From the NCBI GenBank assembly GCA_008680965.1, contig NAKE01000001.1:1302001-1366000 (forward strand): DNA of 64,000 nt. Direction: 5' to 3'. How positions within the stretch are numbered: the stretch's first letter is position 1; each line of letters begins with the position of its first letter. The translations under genes and the position numbers were made by a program. Below are positions 17,242 to 26,543 of this stretch, in pieces. The notes beneath the pieces were generated by a model, which was given only the letters and a program-made list of their open reading frames with translations, had not been told where the DNA came from and did no database searches. Source of the DNA: Collinsella aerofaciens (GTDB lineage Bacteria; Actinomycetota; Coriobacteriia; Coriobacteriales; Coriobacteriaceae).

Positions 17242-17964
17242 TTGTCCGACATCCGATATAAACGCGTGCTTCTGAAGCTTTCCGGCGAAGCACTGATGGG
17301 CGACGGCCAATATGGCATCGACCCCAAGATTACCGACCATCTTGCCAAGCAGGTCAAGGAGCTGCTCGCCGTTGGCCATGAGGTCGGCGTTGTTGTCGGC
17401 GGCGGCAACATTTTCCGCGGCATGGCCGGCGCTGCCGGTGGCATGGAGCGCGCCCAGGCCGACTACATGGGCATGCTGGCAACCGTTATGAACGCGCTTG
17501 CCCTGCAGGATGCCTTTGAGCACAACGATGTTCCCTGCCGCGTGATGAGCGCTATCCAGATGAACGAGATCTGCGAGCCCTATATTCGCCGTCGCGCCAT
17601 CAACCACCTTTCCAAGGGTAATGTCGTTATTTTTGCCGCCGGTTCGGGCAATCCGTACTTTACGACCGACACCGCCGCGGCTCTTCGTGCCTGCGAGATC
17701 GGTGCCGAGATTCTGATTAAGGCCACCAAGGTTGACGGCATCTACGACAAGGATCCTGTCAAGTGTTCCGATGCCGTCCGTTTTGACAAGATTACCTATC
17801 ACGAGGTTCTCGTCCGCGGTCTGCAGGTTATGGATTCCACGGCCACGGCGCTGTGCCAGGATAACCGTATGCCGATTTTGGTCCTCAACATCGATGGCGA
17901 GGACACCGTCAAACGCGCGCTTTCGGGTGAGCCCGTCGGCACGCTCGTCTATCAGGAGGATTAA
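17242..17964 (+). CDS. pyrH: UMP kinase
   Basis: Phosphorylates UMP to UDP. The 240 residues are typical of the bacterial amino-acid-kinase fold: YKRVLLKLSGEALMG, VVVGGGNIFRG, the segment RRAINHLSKGNVVIFAAGSGNPYFTTDTAAALRA (family hallmark) and TKVDGIYDKDP. The start is TTG 17242 behind AAAGGAGG; MSDIRYKRVLLK matches family N-termini and no ATG is nearer. It is first in a run with frr, uppS, cdsA, dxr, rseP, ispG and proS. Confidence 0.97.
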   Translation: MSDIRYKRVLLKLSGEALMGDGQYGIDPKITDHLAKQVKELLAVGHEVGVVVGGGNIFRGMAGAAGGMERAQADYMGMLATVMNALALQDAFEHNDVPCRVMSAIQMNEICEPYIRRRAINHLSKGNVVIFAAGSGNPYFTTDTAAALRACEIGAEILIKATKVDGIYDKDPVKCSDAVRFDKITYHEVLVRGLQVMDSTATALCQDNRMPILVLNIDGEDTVKRALSGEPVGTLVYQED

Positions 17965-17966
17965 GC

Positions 17967-18503
17967 ATGGCAGAGAATATCACCGCCCACATGGACAAGT
18001 CGCTCGAGTCCCTCAAGCACAACTTTTCCAAGGTTCGCACGGGCCGCGCCAACGCTAACATTCTGTCCGACATTTCGGTCGATTACTACGGTGTTCCCAC
18101 GCCGGTTACCCAGGTTGCCGCCGTTAAGACCCCCGAGGCTCACATGCTGCTTATCGAGCCCTGGGACAAGGCGCTCGTCAACGCAATCGTGAAGGCTATC
18201 AGCGCTTCCGATCTGGGCATTACTCCCAACTCTGACGGTACCGTCGTGCGCCTGCCGTTCCCGGCTCCCACCGAGGAGCGTCGTCGCGAGCTCGTCAAGG
18301 AGTGCCGCGAGTATGCCGAGCAGGCCAAGGTCTCCATTCGCAACATCCGTCGCGACTTTAACAACAAGCTCGAGCGCGACGAAGAGCTCACCGAGGACGA
18401 TGTCCGTCGCGAGCAGGCCAAGGTCCAGAAGTATACCGATGAGTATGTTGCCAAGGTCGAGGAGCTTCTGAAGGAAAAAGAAGCCGAGGTCATGGAGATC
18501 TAA
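17967..18503 (+). CDS. frr: Ribosome recycling factor
   Basis: Splits post-termination ribosomes together with EF-G. The 178 residues show KSLESLKHNFSKVRTGRANANIL, YYGVPTPVTQVAAVKTPEAHMLLIEPWD, and the C-terminal ERRRELVKECREYAEQAKVSIRNIRRD. It is slightly shorter than the 185-residue norm, and both domains are complete. ATG 17967 lies 2 bp after the pyrH stop, so translation is probably coupled. Confidence 0.97.
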   Translation: MAENITAHMDKSLESLKHNFSKVRTGRANANILSDISVDYYGVPTPVTQVAAVKTPEAHMLLIEPWDKALVNAIVKAISASDLGITPNSDGTVVRLPFPAPTEERRRELVKECREYAEQAKVSIRNIRRDFNNKLERDEELTEDDVRREQAKVQKYTDEYVAKVEELLKEKEAEVMEI

Positions 18504-18504
18504 G

Positions 18505-19299
18505 GTGCAATACGACGAGAACAAACTGGTCGAGTACTTTGCCGACGCCCCTGCGGGCGTCGGTTTTTCCGACCTTGACCTCAATAAGATTCCGCATCAT
18601 ATTTCGTGCATCATGGACGGTAACGGTCGCTGGGCCACGGCGCGCGGTCTTGCCCGCACCGAGGGACACAAGGCCGGTATCGTCTCTCTGCGCGAGATTA
18701 TTACCGCATGCGTGCGTTTGGGCGTCGACGTCCTTTCGGCCTATGCGTTTTCCACCGAAAACTGGAATCGTCCTCAGCATGAGGTCAACGTTTTAATGCA
18801 TCTGTTTGCTAAGACGTTTATCGATGAGCTGCCGCTGCTTAAGCGCGAAAACGTGCGCGTTGTCTTTTTGGGCGATATATCCGCACTGCCCAAGAAGACC
18901 CGCGATGTCTTTGAGCGAGGTCTTGCCGAGTGTGCCGACCATACCGGCATGACGCTGGCACTTGCCGTCAACTACGGAGCCCGTGCCGAGATCACCCGTG
19001 CCGTCCGTCAGATCGCGCTCGATGCCGCTGCCGGAAAGATCGTTCCGGCCGCTATCGACGATGATATGGTTGCTTCGCACCTGTACACCGCTGGGCTACC
19101 CGATCCTGAGCTTGTGATTCGAACCTCCGGCGAGCTTCGCCTTTCGAACTATCTGCTGTGGCAGGTTGCCTATTCCGAGTTTTATGTCACCGATACCTAT
19201 TGGCCCGACTTTGATCGTTGGGGTCTTGTCAACGCCATTTTGGCCTATCAGGGCCGCGACCGTAGGTTTGGTGGACTGAGCAAGACCGAGGAGGCTTAA
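18505..19299 (+). CDS. uppS: Isoprenyl transferase (undecaprenyl diphosphate synthase)
   Basis: Cis-prenyltransferase that makes the C55 lipid carrier for peptidoglycan synthesis. The 264 residues have the CIMDGNGRWA motif with catalytic Asp38, GHKAG, AYAFSTENW and the C-terminal RTSGELRLSNYLLWQVAYSEFYVTDTYWPDF. GTG 18505 follows one base after the frr stop, with GGAG inside the frr end as ribosome site. The N-terminal extension of about 30 residues is normal for actinobacteria. cdsA follows 2 bp later. Confidence 0.96.
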   Translation: MQYDENKLVEYFADAPAGVGFSDLDLNKIPHHISCIMDGNGRWATARGLARTEGHKAGIVSLREIITACVRLGVDVLSAYAFSTENWNRPQHEVNVLMHLFAKTFIDELPLLKRENVRVVFLGDISALPKKTRDVFERGLAECADHTGMTLALAVNYGARAEITRAVRQIALDAAAGKIVPAAIDDDMVASHLYTAGLPDPELVIRTSGELRLSNYLLWQVAYSEFYVTDTYWPDFDRWGLVNAILAYQGRDRRFGGLSKTEEA

Positions 19300-19301
19300 T
19301 C

Positions 19302-20177
19302 GTGTCCGATCGTCCCAAGGCGTCTGCTCCCAAGGCGCCTGCCGCCAAGAGCGGCGCGGCCGCGACTTCGTGGCTTGCCGGCTTTATTACCCGTGCCGCC
19401 GCAGGTATCGTCTACGCCGTCGTATTTATTCTCTGCCTGGTTTTGGGTATCGTTCCCACCGCCATCTTCGTCTCCGTCATGAGCGGCCTGTGCTGCTTTG
19501 AGTATTTCCGCATGACGAAGCTCGATGGCAAGGTGGCCAACGAGCGCCTGGGTATCGCTGCCGCCGTGCTCTTTCCGCTCTCGGCGCTGGGCGACTCGCT
19601 GCTGTTGAATGCGCTGCTTTTTGCATTGATGCTTGCGGTGGGCATTTGGTATGTCTGTTCGTCGCGTACCCGCATATCCGATGTGGCTGTGACACTCATG
19701 GGTCCCATCTACACCGGTTTTATGCTGTCGGCCATCGTGCTGCTGCGCGATGCCGTGCCCGGTTTTGCCGGCGCCCTGCTTTCGGTGGGTGTTTGCGCGT
19801 CTCTCTGGGTCTCCGATTCGTTTGCCTACATCGTGGGCAGCCGTATCGGCAAGCACAAGATGGTCCCCAAGATCTCTCCCAAAAAGAGCTGGGAGGGCTT
19901 TGTCGGCGGCATCTTGGGCTCGGTTCTTATCTGGCTTATTTTGTGGGCGACGCATTTCTATAAGCTGAGCTTGCCCTATGCGCTGCTTTGCGGCGTGGTT
20001 GTGTCCATCCTGGGCGTTATCGGTGACCTCATCGAGTCACGCATCAAGCGTGGCGTGGGCGTCAAGGATTCTGGCAACCTTATTCCGGGCCATGGCGGCA
20101 TGCTCGATAGAAGCGACTCGCTTATCTTTGGCTGCATTACCGCGCAGCTGCTTTTGATGATCGGAGGCGTGCTGTAA
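19302..20177 (+). CDS. cdsA: Phosphatidate cytidylyltransferase
   Basis: Integral membrane enzyme that makes CDP-diacylglycerol from phosphatidate and CTP. The 291 residues start with an Ala/Lys-rich cytoplasmic segment of about 25 residues, then carry about 7-8 hydrophobic helices. The C-terminal family signature runs from GDLIESRIKRGVGVKDSG to PGHGGMLDRSDSL. The start is GTG 19302. The TAA stop overlaps the ATG of dxr. The uppS-cdsA-dxr-rseP order is widespread. Confidence 0.96.
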   Translation: MSDRPKASAPKAPAAKSGAAATSWLAGFITRAAAGIVYAVVFILCLVLGIVPTAIFVSVMSGLCCFEYFRMTKLDGKVANERLGIAAAVLFPLSALGDSLLLNALLFALMLAVGIWYVCSSRTRISDVAVTLMGPIYTGFMLSAIVLLRDAVPGFAGALLSVGVCASLWVSDSFAYIVGSRIGKHKMVPKISPKKSWEGFVGGILGSVLIWLILWATHFYKLSLPYALLCGVVVSILGVIGDLIESRIKRGVGVKDSGNLIPGHGGMLDRSDSLIFGCITAQLLLMIGGVL

Positions 20178-21364
20178 TGTCATTCCAGACGACGTATGGC
20201 CCCGATGGACGCCTTCGCGTTGCCATTCTGGGCTGTACGGGCTCTATTGGCACCCAGGCGCTCGATGTTTGCCGTCAGCATGCCGACCGTCTGCAGGTGA
20301 CGGCGCTTTCCGTTAATTCCAGTACCGCTGAGCTTGTTGCGCTTGCCCGTGAGTTTTCGGTTCCGGCCGTTGCCGTGGCCGACACCACCCACGGTACGGA
20401 CGCTGTGCTGCAGGAGCTGCCCGAGGGCACGGAGCTCGGCGTTGGCGCACGGGCCGTGTGCGAGCTCGCATGCCGCGATGATGTCGACTGCGTGCTCGTG
20501 GCCATCGTGGGCGCTGCCGGGCTCGAAGCAAGCCATGCGGCCCTGACATCGAACAGGCGTCTTGCACTTGCTAACAAGGAGTCCCTCGTTGTCGGCGGTG
20601 ACCTGCTGATGCCGTTGGCGCAGCCCGGTCAGCTTATTCCAGTCGACTCCGAGCACTCCGCCATCTACCAGTGCTATCTGGGGGAGAATCCGCGCGAGGC
20701 TCACTGCATTTGGCTCACTTGCTCGGGTGGTCCGTTCTTTGGCCGTACGCGCGACGAGCTCAATTGCGTGACACGCTCCGATGCGCTGGCACACCCCACG
20801 TGGGCCATGGGTGCTAAGATCACCATCGACTCTGCGACCCTCATGAATAAGGGCTTGGAGCGTATCGAGGCGATGCACCTGTTCGGGTGCGATCTCGACT
20901 TTATCAACGTGGTCGTTCAGCGCCAGTCAAAGATCCACTCGATGGTCGAGTATGCGGACGGCTCTGTGATGGCACATCTTGGTGCGTCCGACATGCGCAT
21001 TCCCATCCAGTTCGCGTTCTCGTATCCCGAGCGGTGGGATACCCCAGCGCCTCGAATCGATTTCCGCGAGCTCGGGCAGCTTACGTTTGATGCTGCCGAT
21101 ATGGACACATTCCGCTGCCTGGCGCTGGCCGAGCGTGCCGGCAGAACGGGCGGCACCATGCCGTGCGTGCTGAATGCCGCCAACGAAGTTGCCGTCGATG
21201 CCTTCCTGCACGATGCCTGTACCTTTACCGATATCGACCGTATCGTCGAGTCGTGCATGGATGCACACGATACGCAGGCGGTCGCATCCTTTGAGCAGCT
21301 TCGCGATATCGATACGTGGGCTCGTGCCAAGGCCGCCGAGGTGCTCGCTGCAACCCGCTCTTAA
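20177..21364 (+). CDS. dxr: 1-deoxy-D-xylulose 5-phosphate reductoisomerase
   Basis: Second step of the MEP pathway: NADPH-dependent conversion of DXP to MEP. The 395 residues have the NADPH motif ILGCTGSIGTQALDV, the segment ALANKESLVVGGDLL, VDSEHSAIYQCL-like VDSEHSAIYQCYLG, and WAMGAKITIDSATLMNKGLE. The C-terminal domain contains LNAANEVAVDAFL. ATG 20177 overlaps the cdsA stop. ispG, a later MEP step, lies two genes downstream, so one operon carries two steps of the pathway plus uppS. Confidence 0.97.
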   Translation: MSFQTTYGPDGRLRVAILGCTGSIGTQALDVCRQHADRLQVTALSVNSSTAELVALAREFSVPAVAVADTTHGTDAVLQELPEGTELGVGARAVCELACRDDVDCVLVAIVGAAGLEASHAALTSNRRLALANKESLVVGGDLLMPLAQPGQLIPVDSEHSAIYQCYLGENPREAHCIWLTCSGGPFFGRTRDELNCVTRSDALAHPTWAMGAKITIDSATLMNKGLERIEAMHLFGCDLDFINVVVQRQSKIHSMVEYADGSVMAHLGASDMRIPIQFAFSYPERWDTPAPRIDFRELGQLTFDAADMDTFRCLALAERAGRTGGTMPCVLNAANEVAVDAFLHDACTFTDIDRIVESCMDAHDTQAVASFEQLRDIDTWARAKAAEVLAATRS

Positions 21365-21387
21365 TCGTAAGGATTGCTTTTCGTTTT

Positions 21388-22749
21388 ATGGATACTGTTC
21401 TGAGCGTTCTCTCCTCAGTCTTTTGGGGCCTTTTGATGCTATCCGTCCTCGTGTTTCTGCATGAGGGCGGCCACTTTTTGGCGGCCCGTGCGTGCGGCGT
21501 GCGCGTCACCGAGTTTTTCTTAGGCCTACCGTGCCGCTTTGACATTCATCGTACGTCGCGTCGCATCGGTACCAAGTTTGGCGTGACGCCGCTGCTGCTG
21601 GGTGGCTATGCCGCTATCTGCGGTATGGACCCGACCGATGTCTCGTGCGCCGACCGTGTGCTTGCGGCGATCTATCGTCATGGTCGCGTTTCGGTTGCAG
21701 ACCTTTCCGTCGAGCTGGAACTGCCCGAGGAGGATGTTCTCGAGGCTTGTGCCTTGCTTTTGGGCTGGGGTTCCATTGCGCCTTGGTACGAGGAAGGGGA
21801 GAAGCCTTCACCCAGCTATTATCCGGTTAGGTACCAGACGCTGCCGCGCGATGCTGCAGGATATACCACCTTTGACGGCCGCAAGTTCGATCGAGAGCAT
21901 GCGACTGCCGAGGGCGATGTGTGGGAGCTGCCGGTCACTGCTTCGGAGTTCTTCGAGCAGGAGCGTTCGCATACCTATCTGGGCCAGGGTTTTCTCAAGC
22001 GTGCCTTTATGCTGCTCGCGGGCATTCTCATCAATATCCTGACGGGCTTTTTGCTGCTTATGAGCATCTACTCTATCGCCGGCGTATCGGTGCCGGTCGA
22101 TAGCAATGTGATCGGTCAGGTTGAAGAAGGCTCTATAGCCGCCAAGGCGGGCATTGAGGCCGGCGACGCTATTCTTAGTGTCGATGGCGTGTCCTGCTCC
22201 AGCTGGATGGATGTGTATGATGCCATCGGCAAGGCTGCCGGTCAGGACGATATCGCCATTGAGTACCAGCGCGACGGTAAGAAACTTTCGACCTCGGTCG
22301 CGCTCAGGGAGGGCGAGCGTTTGGGCGTTTATGCCTCCACGCAAGTGGTCCATTTGGACCCTATCACCTCGGCGCGCCTGTCGTTCTCCTATGTTCAGCA
22401 GACTGCCGAGGGCGTTATGCGCCTGCTGCAACCGCAGCATACGATGGAGATACTCGATCAGTCCAGCTCGATTGTTGGCATCAGCGTCATGTCTTCTCAG
22501 GCGGCTGCCGCCGGTCCCGCGACATTCTTAACGTTTGCCGCGCTCATCTCGTTCTCGCTGGGCTTTATGAACCTGCTGCCCATTCCGCCGCTCGACGGGG
22601 GAAAGCTGGTTATCGAGATCATTCAAAAGGTCGCCGGTCGCGAGCTGCCACTCAAGGTGCAGACAATCGTCAGTTATGTCGGCATCGTTCTCTTTGCGCT
22701 GCTGTTTGTCTATATGCTTCGTTCCGACGTCCTTCGATTTATTTTGTAG
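21388..22749 (+). CDS. rseP: RseP/S2P-type intramembrane zinc metalloprotease with a large insertion
   Basis: M50 site-2 protease; relatives cleave membrane-bound anti-sigma factors or signal peptide remnants. 453 residues from ATG 21388; the longer frame overlaps dxr. The zinc motif HEGGH is at 25-29, a PDZ domain is around residues 240-330 (GQVEEGSIAAKAGIEAGDAILSVDG core), and the second metal motif LLPIPPLDGGK is near 397. Between the YAAICGMD strand (about residue 75) and the second membrane helix, about 100 extra residues include a segment resembling a winged helix-turn-helix (ADRVLAAIYRHGRVSVADLS..., about 87-135), followed by an acidic stretch. This insertion is unusual for the family. 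Confidence 0.93.
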   Translation: MDTVLSVLSSVFWGLLMLSVLVFLHEGGHFLAARACGVRVTEFFLGLPCRFDIHRTSRRIGTKFGVTPLLLGGYAAICGMDPTDVSCADRVLAAIYRHGRVSVADLSVELELPEEDVLEACALLLGWGSIAPWYEEGEKPSPSYYPVRYQTLPRDAAGYTTFDGRKFDREHATAEGDVWELPVTASEFFEQERSHTYLGQGFLKRAFMLLAGILINILTGFLLLMSIYSIAGVSVPVDSNVIGQVEEGSIAAKAGIEAGDAILSVDGVSCSSWMDVYDAIGKAAGQDDIAIEYQRDGKKLSTSVALREGERLGVYASTQVVHLDPITSARLSFSYVQQTAEGVMRLLQPQHTMEILDQSSSIVGISVMSSQAAAAGPATFLTFAALISFSLGFMNLLPIPPLDGGKLVIEIIQKVAGRELPLKVQTIVSYVGIVLFALLFVYMLRSDVLRFIL

Positions 22750-22762
22750 GGGAGTGTTTGGA

Positions 22763-23845
22763 TTGTCTTTGTCCCATCCTTTGCCGCGCGAGCTGACGCG
22801 CCCCGTGTTTGTGGGCGACGTGCAGATAGGCGGCGGCGCTCCGGTGGTGGTTCAGTCCATGACCTGCACCGATACCGCCGACGCCCAGGCAACGCTTGCT
22901 CAAGTGCGTGCGCTTGCCCAGGCGGGTTGCGATGTTGTGCGCGTGAGCGTGCCCACTGAGGCTGCGCTCGAGGGCTTTCGCACGATTTGTGCGGAGTCTC
23001 CGGTGCCGATCGTTGCCGATATCCACTTTAACCATAAGCTCGCCATTGGCGCCGTGGAGGCCGGTGCCGCTAAGCTCCGCATCAATCCCGGCAACATTGG
23101 CGATTGGGCCAAGGTCGATGCCGTGATCGATGCCGCGGGCGCCGCTGGGTGCGCGATTCGCATTGGCGTGAACGCCGGCTCGCTTGAGCAGGATATCGCC
23201 GAGCGCGATGACCTTACGCAGCCCGAAAAGCTTGTGATGTCGAGCGAGCGTTTCGTCAAACATTTTGAGGATCGCGGCTTTACCAATATCGTGCTTTCCG
23301 CCAAGGCTCATAGCGTGTCCACGACGCTTGACACCTATCGTGCCCTGTCGCGCGAAATCCCCCATGTTCCGCTTCATTTGGGCGTGACTGAGGCCGGAAC
23401 CAAGCTCCAGGGCACCATTAAGAGCTCTGTGGGCCTGGGAATTTTGCTTTCCGAGGGCATTGGCGACACCATGCGCGTCTCGCTCACGGCCGATCCGGTC
23501 GAGGAGCCGCCGGTCGCCTGGGGTATCCTGCAGTCGCTGGGTCTTCGCCGCCGTGGCCCCGAGATCGTATCGTGCCCCACGTGCGCTCGCTGCCAGGTTA
23601 ACCTCATTCCTATCGCCGAGGAGGTCACCGAGCGGCTTAAGAACTACTCCGCGCCGCTTTCGATCGCCGTGATGGGCTGTGCGGTCAATGGCCCCGGCGA
23701 GGCCTCTGACGCCGACTTGGGTGTTGCCTGCGGACGAGGTCAGGGCCTGCTCTTTTCGCACGGCCAGATCATTGGTAAAGTAGCTGAGGACCAAATTGTC
23801 GACGCGCTAATGGCCGAGGTCGACAAGCTTATTGAGGAGAAATAA
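22763..23845 (+). CDS. ispG: 4-hydroxy-3-methylbut-2-en-1-yl diphosphate synthase
   Basis: Fe-S enzyme of the MEP pathway that converts MEcPP to HMBPP. 360 residues: VQSMTCTDTADAQATLAQVRAL, VADIHFNHKLAIGA and LRINPGNIG, then the C-terminal cluster domain with CPTCARCQVNL and MGCAVNGPGEASDADLGVA supplying the iron-sulfur cysteines. The start is taken as TTG 22763, 8 bp after GGGGAG. GTG 22754 is possible but sits within the ribosome site, and the longer frame overlaps rseP. proS begins at the next base after the stop. Confidence 0.95.
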   Translation: MSLSHPLPRELTRPVFVGDVQIGGGAPVVVQSMTCTDTADAQATLAQVRALAQAGCDVVRVSVPTEAALEGFRTICAESPVPIVADIHFNHKLAIGAVEAGAAKLRINPGNIGDWAKVDAVIDAAGAAGCAIRIGVNAGSLEQDIAERDDLTQPEKLVMSSERFVKHFEDRGFTNIVLSAKAHSVSTTLDTYRALSREIPHVPLHLGVTEAGTKLQGTIKSSVGLGILLSEGIGDTMRVSLTADPVEEPPVAWGILQSLGLRRRGPEIVSCPTCARCQVNLIPIAEEVTERLKNYSAPLSIAVMGCAVNGPGEASDADLGVACGRGQGLLFSHGQIIGKVAEDQIVDALMAEVDKLIEEK

Positions 23846-25567
23846 ATGACTCGAGCAATGTATATGTCTAAGCTTTATGCTCCGACGCTCAAAGAGGATC
23901 CGGCCGACGCCGAGCTTGCGAGCCATCGCCTGCTGCTTCGTGCCGGCATGATTCGCAAGGAGGCCGCCGGTCTCTATTCCTATCTGCCGCTTGCTTGGCG
24001 CTCGATTCGCAAGATCGAGAACATCGTGCGCGACGAGATGGATGCTGCCGGCGCCCAGGAGCTCATGATGCCCATCATGGTCGATGCCGAGCTGTGGCGT
24101 GAGTCCGGCCGTATCGATGCCTATGGCAAGGAGCTCGTGCGCTTTGATGACCGCCACGGCCGCGAGTTCGTGCTCGGCCCCACGCACGAGGAGACCGTGA
24201 CCGCCTTGGTGCGCAATGAACTGCGTTCCTACAAGCAGCTGCCGGTGAATCTCTATCACATCCAGGATAAGTTCCGCGACGAATTCCGTCCCCGCTTTGG
24301 CCTGATGCGCGGTCGCGAGTTCATCATGAAGGACGCCTACAGCTTCTCTGCCACGCAGGAGAGCCTGCAGGAGGAGTACGACAAGATGAAGCAGGCCTAC
24401 GCCAATATCTGCGAGCGCTGCTACATCAAGGCCCTGCCCGTCGTCGCCGATTCCGGCGAGATCGGCGGTGACACCTCCGTCGAGTATATGGCGCTGGCCG
24501 AGGCCGGCGAGGCTTCGCTGGTCTACTGCGACGATTGCGGCTTTGCTGCCGACGACGAGGCGGCAAGCACCAAGGTCGTTGTGACCGAGGGTCCCGGCGA
24601 CGGTACGCTCACCAAGGTCGAGACCCCGGGCATGGGCACCATCGAGGCCGTTGCCAAGTTCTTTGGGTTCCCCGAGAACGGCACGCGCAAGTCCCTGGCG
24701 CTGATCGATGCCGAGGGTAAGCCCGTTGTGGCCATCGTTCCGGGCGATCACGAGCTCAACGACTGCAAGGCCGAGCACGTCTTTGGCAGGGGCTATCGCA
24801 TGATGACCGACGAGGAGCTCCAGACCTACGGTCTGCATAAGGGCTTTATCGGACCGGTTAACCTTCCCGAGGGCATTCGTCTGGTCTGCGACGAGAGCCT
24901 GCGTGAGTCCAAGCAGTGGGCCTGCGGTGCCAACGAGGTCGACTATCACTTTACCGGTGCCTGCCCCGAGCGCGATTTTACCGTCGACGAGTGGGCCGAT
25001 CTGGTCACCGTCGTTGCCGGCGATCCCTGCCCGCACTGCGGCAAGCCGCTCTCCGCTGCCCGCGGTATCGAGGTCTCCCAGGTCTTCCAGCTGGGCACCA
25101 AGTATTCCGAGGCCATGGGTGCCACCTTTATGGACGAGGATGGCAAGGAAAAGCCGCTTATCATGGGCTGCTACGGCGTTGGCGTGTCCCGCTCGCTTGC
25201 TGCGGTCGTGGAGCAGCACAACGACGAGCACGGTATCGTCTGGCCGGTCTCCGTTGCCCCGTACGAGGTCGCGGTGATTCCGCTCGATCCCAAGAAGGAG
25301 GAGTGCGCTACCGTCTGCGACCAAATCGTTGAGGGTCTGTGCGCCGAGGGTATCGAGGTTGTCGTGGATGACCGCGACGAGCGCCCCGGCTTTAAGTTTG
25401 CCGACAACGACCTTATGGGCTTCCCGTATCAGGTAGTGCTCGGCAAGCGCGGTCTTAAGAACGGCACTGTCGAGCTCAAGGACCGTGCCACGGGCGAGCG
25501 CGAGGACGTGGCGATCGATGAGGTCGTCGCCAAGGTTGCCGAGCTTGTGAAGGCAGCACGCCGTTAA
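23846..25567 (+). CDS. proS: Proline-tRNA ligase
   Basis: Class II synthetase charging tRNA-Pro. The 573 residues fit the bacterial type with an editing (INS) domain between motifs 2 and 3. The N-terminus is SKLYAPTLKEDPADAELASHRLLLRAGMIRK, motif 1 and 2 regions include GAQELMMPIM, LGPTHEE and FRDEFRPRFGLMRGREFIMKDAYSF, and motif 3 lies at MGCYGVGVSRSLAAVVEQ. The C-terminal anticodon domain ends at residue 573. ATG 23846 directly follows the ispG stop; an internal ATG (MYMSKLY) is possible. A strong terminator ends the operon. Confidence 0.97.
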   Translation: MTRAMYMSKLYAPTLKEDPADAELASHRLLLRAGMIRKEAAGLYSYLPLAWRSIRKIENIVRDEMDAAGAQELMMPIMVDAELWRESGRIDAYGKELVRFDDRHGREFVLGPTHEETVTALVRNELRSYKQLPVNLYHIQDKFRDEFRPRFGLMRGREFIMKDAYSFSATQESLQEEYDKMKQAYANICERCYIKALPVVADSGEIGGDTSVEYMALAEAGEASLVYCDDCGFAADDEAASTKVVVTEGPGDGTLTKVETPGMGTIEAVAKFFGFPENGTRKSLALIDAEGKPVVAIVPGDHELNDCKAEHVFGRGYRMMTDEELQTYGLHKGFIGPVNLPEGIRLVCDESLRESKQWACGANEVDYHFTGACPERDFTVDEWADLVTVVAGDPCPHCGKPLSAARGIEVSQVFQLGTKYSEAMGATFMDEDGKEKPLIMGCYGVGVSRSLAAVVEQHNDEHGIVWPVSVAPYEVAVIPLDPKKEECATVCDQIVEGLCAEGIEVVVDDRDERPGFKFADNDLMGFPYQVVLGKRGLKNGTVELKDRATGEREDVAIDEVVAKVAELVKAARR

Positions 25568-25600
25568 TCGACATTTCTGCAAGTAGATGTAATTGCAGGC

Positions 25601-25646
25601 CTGCTCCGCATCTCTCTTAGGATGAGATGCGGAGCAGTCTTTTTTG
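25601..25646 (+). terminator. Terminator of the pyrH-proS operon
   Basis: 14-bp perfect stem (25601-25614 with 25624-25637), then TCTTTTTTG. Confidence 0.92.
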
Positions 25647-25672
25647 TTGCGTGAATAAGCTCGACGGGTAAA

Positions 25673-25710
25673 GGAAAACCCCACAGCCCAAATGAGCTGC
25701 GGGGTTTTCC
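25673..25710 (-). terminator. Terminator of the minus-strand kinase gene (bidirectional)
   Basis: GGAAAACCCCACAGC (25673-25687) pairs with GCTGCGGGGTTTTCC (25696-25710), flanked by A/T runs on both sides, between convergent proS and the kinase gene. Confidence 0.85.
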
Positions 25711-25745
25711 TTTGTGCCTCCGATGCGAAATAAATCGCTCAGATA

Positions 25746-26510
25746 CTACTGATAATCGACGACGTCGATCCAGTTCTTAAGGAACTCATCGTTCACGTTG
25801 CGCTTACGAGCGAGCTCGGAAGCGGCGACGATGCTCGTCCACTGACGCACGACCTGCATGGGCATATCGGCGCGGTCGCAGTAGAGCTCCAGGTAGGCCT
25901 CAGCCTGGTCCTTGCTGTTGAGGGCAAAGAGCAGGTAGGTGGTGGCAACGTCGGCAGCAGGGGAGCCCTGGGTGGCATGTGCCCAGTCGCAGACGTACAG
26001 CTGGCCGTCGTCGCCGACGATGACGTTGGAGGGGTTGAAGTCGCCGTGGCAGACCTTGAACTCCTTGGTCATGCCGTCCAGACGCTCCTGAAGGTTGTAG
26101 CGCGTGGTGGCATTGAGCTGATCGAGGCTGTCGATCATGCGGGCGAACTTATCGCGCTGACGGTTGAGCAGCGGGGAGGTGTAGCCGTGGATCTCGATCT
26201 GGAGGTCGACGAACATCTCGAGGTACTCACCAAAGCGCTGGGGCTCGGCAGTCATCTTCTCGGCAAGGGTGGTGCCCGGAACCTTCTCGGTCACGAGAGC
26301 CCAGCCGTTGGCGTTCTCGAGCTGGGAAACCTCGAGAGCCTTGGGGCTGCGGATGCCGCACTCATTGATGCGGGCAAGATTCAAAGCCTCGTTGAACACG
26401 TCGGAGACGGGCTTGGTCTCGTTAAAGACCTTGACGATCTTGTCGCCCAGGTCGTAAACGACCTTGTTGCCGCGACGGACGAGCTCGGTCTTGGAATCGG
26501 GGAGCAGCAT
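25746..26510 (-). CDS. APH/choline-kinase fold phosphotransferase
   Basis: 254 residues of the aminoglycoside phosphotransferase superfamily. The catalytic loop is HGDFNPSN (His155, Asp157, Asn162), followed by the metal motif VCDWAHA in place of the usual DxD/E. The N-lobe shows NKVVYDLGDKIVKVF and ALVTEKVPGTTLAEK. The substrate cannot be read from the sequence; small-molecule or sugar kinases and true drug kinases share these motifs, so no resistance function is claimed. ATG at 26510 has GAAAGGAT upstream. It lies 88 bp downstream of adhE on the same strand, with a GC-rich inverted repeat between. Confidence 0.85.
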   Translation of the reverse strand: MLLPDSKTELVRRGNKVVYDLGDKIVKVFNETKPVSDVFNEALNLARINECGIRSPKALEVSQLENANGWALVTEKVPGTTLAEKMTAEPQRFGEYLEMFVDLQIEIHGYTSPLLNRQRDKFARMIDSLDQLNATTRYNLQERLDGMTKEFKVCHGDFNPSNVIVGDDGQLYVCDWAHATQGSPAADVATTYLLFALNSKDQAEAYLELYCDRADMPMQVVRQWTSIVAASELARKRNVNDEFLKNWIDVVDYQ

Positions 26511-26543
26511 GATTGCATCCTTTCAACGATGCGATAGAAGCAA

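Noticed and set aside
25746..26510. Aminoglycoside resistance gene
   Set aside because: Only superfamily motifs are visible; the context is metabolic and the substrate cannot be assigned.
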